A stretch of DNA of 64,000 nt from Selaginella moellendorffii (taxonomy: Eukaryota > Streptophyta > Lycopodiopsida > Selaginellales > Selaginellaceae), in NCBI RefSeq assembly GCF_000143415.4, contig NW_003314304.1:1292841-1356840 (forward strand), given 5' to 3'. The notes beneath the pieces are model-generated. The model had not been told where the DNA came from. It saw nothing but the letters and a program-made list of their open reading frames with translations, and ran no database searches. This document shows, piece by piece, positions 60,736 to 64,000 of the stretch (position 1 is its first letter; every line of letters begins with the position of its first letter). Both the position numbers and the translations under genes were made by a program.

Positions 60736-61265
60736 AAAATGGAGGTCGGAGGTGTGGTTAAATGATTAAAGTAGAATGGAAAAATTAGTCGCTTACAATA
60801 TGGTCATATGTGAAGTCCCAAATGTTAGTGGGACTTAGTGGATAGGTTTTTATGTTTTGACCCAATAAATGGTCAATGGAAAAAGTGAGCACTACTGTAA
60901 ATGGAAAAAGATTTAATGAGAATAAAAAAAGAAGGGATATTGAAGGATAGTATTTCTTATGTTTTGGGGCATTGTAAGGATGTTAAAATGTGGTTATAGG
61001 ACAACCACTTAGAAATGGATAACACTAATGAGATATTTAAAATAAATATAGCCTTAGCATTTGCATCAATGTTACCATTGAGTGTCCAAAGTATGACTAG
61101 ATATATAAAGCACTTAGATCAAGTATGAAATTAATGTGGATATAAGAACACATTTGAGGGCTAATAAATACCCTAATTTGGGATGAGGATTTATAAAGGT
61201 TGTGAATGACTCTTTTAAGTGGTCAAAAGTGTAATTAAATAACTAAAGTAAAATAAGTCTATTTG

Positions 61266-61800
61266 CATTCATAGATCACATCATAAGGAGAGAACAATAT
61301 TTATGAGTTTCTTGTGTGCTATTAGTATTTTACCTTTGATTTGGTACATAATTTCAATCATTCTTGCAAGGAATTACTCCAAGAACTAAAAGAACTTTTA
61401 AATGTATTTAGAGTGCAACAAAAGCCTCTTTAGAAACTCAAGTGCTCCCCTAGCTTCTGGTCTAGAGGAATGAATTATTTACGAGAATAAAACAGATTGA
61501 GAGCAAATTTAATAGTGAATTGTACTGCTATGGAAAAATTCATAATTTTTATAGATAATCTTAAAATAATTATAAAATATAAAATATTTATTAACTAAAT
61601 ATCAATCCGTTAAATAGTAGAATATGCTAAAACATCCACGCATATTCTAAGTATATCCTAGGTAGAGTATGATGTGAATGAAGATGCCCGTGTGCGGCAA
61701 GCATGAGAAAAAATTGCGGTTGTTCCCAGGGGCATGGCTCCCAAAAACTCTCAATCACTCACCTCTACATAAACGTGGCTTTGCTATAATATACTCCTAA
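61266..61800. other. AT-rich flank and promoter of the terminal PPR gene
   Basis: No gene seen. AT-rich to about 61680, then a transition. TATAATATA at 61785-61793 lies just before the ATG and may be part of a promoter or leader, but it is too close to be an ordinary TATA box for this start. Confidence 0.4.
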
Positions 61801-64000
61801 ATGCGATGCTTCTTGAGAACTAGAACCCTAGCGTTGGACGCGCGAGAGCAAGGTAAGGCCCGCGATGCCGAGCTCCTCTCCAAGCTCCGCGCGATCCTCG
61901 TCGGCTCTAGCGCTGCCGCTAGCGCCAGGCCGCCACCGAGCTCCAGCGCCAGCAATCCCGACAATGCGGGGCTCCTGGCGCGGCTCCGGCGGATTCTCAG
62001 CGGGGACAGGGAGGGCGAGAGCACGGAGACGACGAGCATCGGGCTTGTAGCGCATTCGCTGGCCAGGCAGGGCAAGATCGATGAGGCGATCAAGATGTGC
62101 TCGGAGATGGCCAGGAGGGGATGCGTTCCAGAGATTACGGTGCTCAGTGCCTTCCCGGCGGTGAGATTGGGAGCTGGAGCTTGCCTGGTGGATCTTCCGC
62201 GGGGCTGGAGCTCGCGGCAAGAGCTCTCTCCGCATTCCTCGGTGATCAAGGTACTTTGCAAGGCTGGGAAGTTCCAAGAGGCTCACAAGAGCGCTGTGGC
62301 GATGCTGAGACAGGGATTGGTGGTGGAGACTTTGGTGCTCAACACTCTGGTCTATGGACTCTACAAGGCCGGGTTGAGCGACCAGTGCTTCCTGATCCTC
62401 CTGGAGATGGCTTCCAGGGGCAGCTCCCTGGATGTTCTTGCCGGAGAAGAGGATGGTGGAAGCGTCGTCCATAGAATCTGTGGAGCTTTGGATGATTTGA
62501 TCGAGCACAGCGTTTGCCCGGACGTTGTGTTCTACACCACTTTGGTGGATGGGCTTTGCGCGATTGGGAAGATCGAGGAGGCTTATTTCCTCTACAGAAA
62601 CTCGGCAGCCAAGAACGAGTTTAGCGTCTCCACGTGCAATGCGCTCGTTCAAGGTCTCATCGAGCGTGGCCGGGGTGCCGAAGTTTTTCCGCTCGTCCTG
62701 AGCATGGTCAAGAACGGGTTTGCAGTGAAGAACAACGTTCTCGACTCGCTCATCGCGAAGTTTTGCGAGGCAGGGAAGGACGAGATGGTTCTTCCGGGGT
62801 TCTACTCAGCCGACGAGAGTTTGCTGGATCACAAGTCGATGCTTGCGGGGCTCTGTGGCCTGGGGAAAGTCGAGGAAGCGTCTCGGTTCCTGGGTGATAT
62901 GGTCAGAAGGAGTGCTGTTGCGGACACCGACACTCTCAACTTCTTGGTGCTGGAGCTGTGCAAGGCAGTGCTCGAGAGGCCAGAGAACTACAATCTATTC
63001 GATACGATCGTGAGAACTACAACAAGTTCCAGCCTTTGCTCTTCTACCACGTACGAGATACTAGTGGATTTCCTCTACAAGGCGGACAGGATGGAAGACG
63101 TTCACAGACTGGTGAAGAAAATGCTCGACAAGAAGTTCGTGCCGGACAGCAACACGTACAACTCTCTCGTCGTCAAGCTCTGCGAGGAACACAGGGTCGA
63201 CGACGCTTTGGTTCTACTCAAAAGGGCGACCTGCACCGTGAGCACCGCAGCTAGCAACTGTGTTCTTCAGGCGCTATGCAAAAATGGTGGCGGTGTTGAT
63301 GTGGCTCTAAAGTTTGTGGAGTGGATGCGAACCAAAGACCAAGCTCCCGATTCCGCGTCCTGCAATGCTCTGATGGAAAGGCTGATCAAGGAGAAGAAGA
63401 TGGAGCAGGCCTTCTCGTTGTACCACGGGACGATGGTTAAGCAGCGGTTCAAGCTGGACAAAGCCTCGTACGATGCGATTCTAGGTGGCCTCTGGGAGTC
63501 AGGGAAAGAAAACGAAGCTGTCAAGCTTTTCCAGCAGATGGTCCGGAACGGCATTGCACCAGACGCTGCAACAAGCAACATTCTCATCGCTGGCCTCTGC
63601 AAATCCCGGAAAGTTGACGCCGCTCTCAAGATTGCGAGCATCCTGCCGACGATGGGATGCGTCCCCGATCTTGGTGCTTACAAGACACTCCTGGCCGCCC
63701 TTTGCGAGCGAGGCGATCCAGAGCTGGTCAAGAACCTGGTGAAGGATATGAGTGACAATGGACGGCTTCTCGATCTCGACAGCTACAACACGGCTTTTCT
63801 CTGCTTCTCAAGATCCGGCCGGGACGCAGAGATACACAAACTATTTCTCCGGATGATGGAGAAGGGGTGTGAGCCAGCCGACGAAACTTACGAGCTAGTA
63901 TTCGGCAGTCTTTGCACTGCAAACAACCTGGACGGTGCCTGGGAAGCATTACAGGCAGTCATCAAGGCGGGGTTCTTGCCTCTGAGGAAATGCGCATACA
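61801..64000 (+). CDS. P-class PPR protein, 3' end beyond the window
   Basis: An ATG at 61801 opens a frame that runs without a stop to the window end (733 codons seen). The first 80 residues are Arg/Ala/Ser-rich with few acids (MRCFLRTRTLALDAREQGKA), suitable as an organelle transit peptide. Then come 35-residue P-type PPR units: DVVFYTTLVDGLCAIGKIEE, VSTCNALVQGLIERGRGAE, DSNTYNSLVVKLCEEHRVDD, DSASCNALMERLIKEKKMEQ, DAATSNILIAGLCKSRKVDA and DLGAYKTLLAALCERGDPE. P-class proteins stabilise, splice or translate organelle transcripts. It differs from the PLS/S-type genes elsewhere here. Some units are interrupted by long spacers (for example around 62430-62500), so its repeat array is irregular. 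Confidence 0.88.
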   Translation, partial: MRCFLRTRTLALDAREQGKARDAELLSKLRAILVGSSAAASARPPPSSSASNPDNAGLLARLRRILSGDREGESTETTSIGLVAHSLARQGKIDEAIKMCSEMARRGCVPEITVLSAFPAVRLGAGACLVDLPRGWSSRQELSPHSSVIKVLCKAGKFQEAHKSAVAMLRQGLVVETLVLNTLVYGLYKAGLSDQCFLILLEMASRGSSLDVLAGEEDGGSVVHRICGALDDLIEHSVCPDVVFYTTLVDGLCAIGKIEEAYFLYRNSAAKNEFSVSTCNALVQGLIERGRGAEVFPLVLSMVKNGFAVKNNVLDSLIAKFCEAGKDEMVLPGFYSADESLLDHKSMLAGLCGLGKVEEASRFLGDMVRRSAVADTDTLNFLVLELCKAVLERPENYNLFDTIVRTTTSSSLCSSTTYEILVDFLYKADRMEDVHRLVKKMLDKKFVPDSNTYNSLVVKLCEEHRVDDALVLLKRATCTVSTAASNCVLQALCKNGGGVDVALKFVEWMRTKDQAPDSASCNALMERLIKEKKMEQAFSLYHGTMVKQRFKLDKASYDAILGGLWESGKENEAVKLFQQMVRNGIAPDAATSNILIAGLCKSRKVDAALKIASILPTMGCVPDLGAYKTLLAALCERGDPELVKNLVKDMSDNGRLLDLDSYNTAFLCFSRSGRDAEIHKLFLRMMEKGCEPADETYELVFGSLCTANNLDGAWEALQAVIKAGFLPLRKCAY

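Larger units (their letters stand above)
55360..61265 (+). mobile_element. Decayed LTR retroelement with rearranged terminal repeats
   Basis: At 56641-56670 the text GCTTACA-ATT-TGGTATCAAAG is a classic LTR end (CA at 56654-56655) followed by a primer-binding site for initiator-Met tRNA (consensus TGGTATCAGAGC). A matching LTR end (GTCGCTTACA) lies at 60788-60797. Blocks recur on both sides: 55362-55735 with 60484-60745 (GACACAAATC.CTAA and GAGATGGAGTCC arrays), and 56140-56655 with 60800-61265 (GGGACTTAGTG, AAGGGATATTG, AAGGATG.TAA, GGTTGTGAATG). The right-hand blocks are more AT-shifted. Stops interrupt every frame. Short gag-like text (HVCGHLKDAKKW) is the only protein hint, so the superfamily is not fixed. 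The same family seeds the AT-rich blocks at 3849 and 13839. Confidence 0.65.

Noticed and set aside
61797-62652. Minus-strand frames of 154 and 274 codons at the terminal PPR gene
   Set aside because: They lie antisense to a clear P-class PPR frame and have no domain.
1-64000. CRISPR array, bacterial operon or prophage
   Set aside because: The DNA is plant nuclear. The tandem repeats seen (12 bp, 21 bp, 187-195 bp, CT runs) have no spacer structure.

Overview
The window is nuclear DNA of a land plant, most likely the lycophyte Selaginella (S. moellendorffii or a close relative). The reasons are the density of pentatricopeptide-repeat (PPR) genes (six long ones plus several relics), mostly intronless PPR frames, very short introns (the six IPK1 introns are 53-91 nt), and plant-type neighbours such as IPK1, a GDSL esterase and an ankyrin-PGG protein. 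Gene models were spliced by eye from GT/AG sites, phase and family similarity. Every multi-exon model sums to a multiple of three. The species call is inference.

Layout. 1-3848: end of a retroelement, a 1.1-kb-spaced direct repeat with tRNA-like SINE pieces, and a PPR relic. 3849-10704 and 13839-19947: two copies of a 6-7 kb segment in direct orientation. Each holds an AT-rich decayed retroelement block, a leftward 10-exon gene (N-terminal part faintly PP2C-like, acidic linker, macro-like domain) and a divergent GDSL esterase gene. The left GDSL copy is intact. The right one has an 8-bp deletion and a frameshift. The left unit also carries an extra 3' fragment of the macro gene and a small inversion. 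20328-31744: a dense block of PPR, PPR, IPK1, ELO elongase, PPR (all rightward) and a leftward PPR whose stop codon overlaps the stop of the preceding gene. 31821-41067: three leftward paralogues of a secreted beta-helix protein, separated by a 4-kb AT-rich gap with PPR/DYW relics and a tRNA-Leu relic. 41311-45606: a broken DYW-class PPR gene with a tandemly multiplied 3' cassette, divergent from another PPR gene. 45849-53987: housekeeping genes, namely ATP12 and SPC25 on a shared promoter, a coiled-coil plant protein, an aspartic-protease-like protein and an ankyrin-PGG membrane protein. 53988-61800: AT-rich DNA and a decayed LTR retroelement. 61801-64000: a P-class PPR gene running off the window.

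Functional themes. PPR proteins are organelle RNA factors, and the PLS/DYW ones act in C-to-U editing. ATP12 assembles mitochondrial F1-ATPase, IPK1 makes phytate, ELO extends fatty acids at the ER, and SPC25 belongs to the kinetochore NDC80 complex. These genes do not form one pathway. The window's story is local duplication, gene conversion and decay: the GDSL/macro segment, the beta-helix cluster with DYW pieces upstream, and the E/E+ cassette of the DYW-PPR gene.
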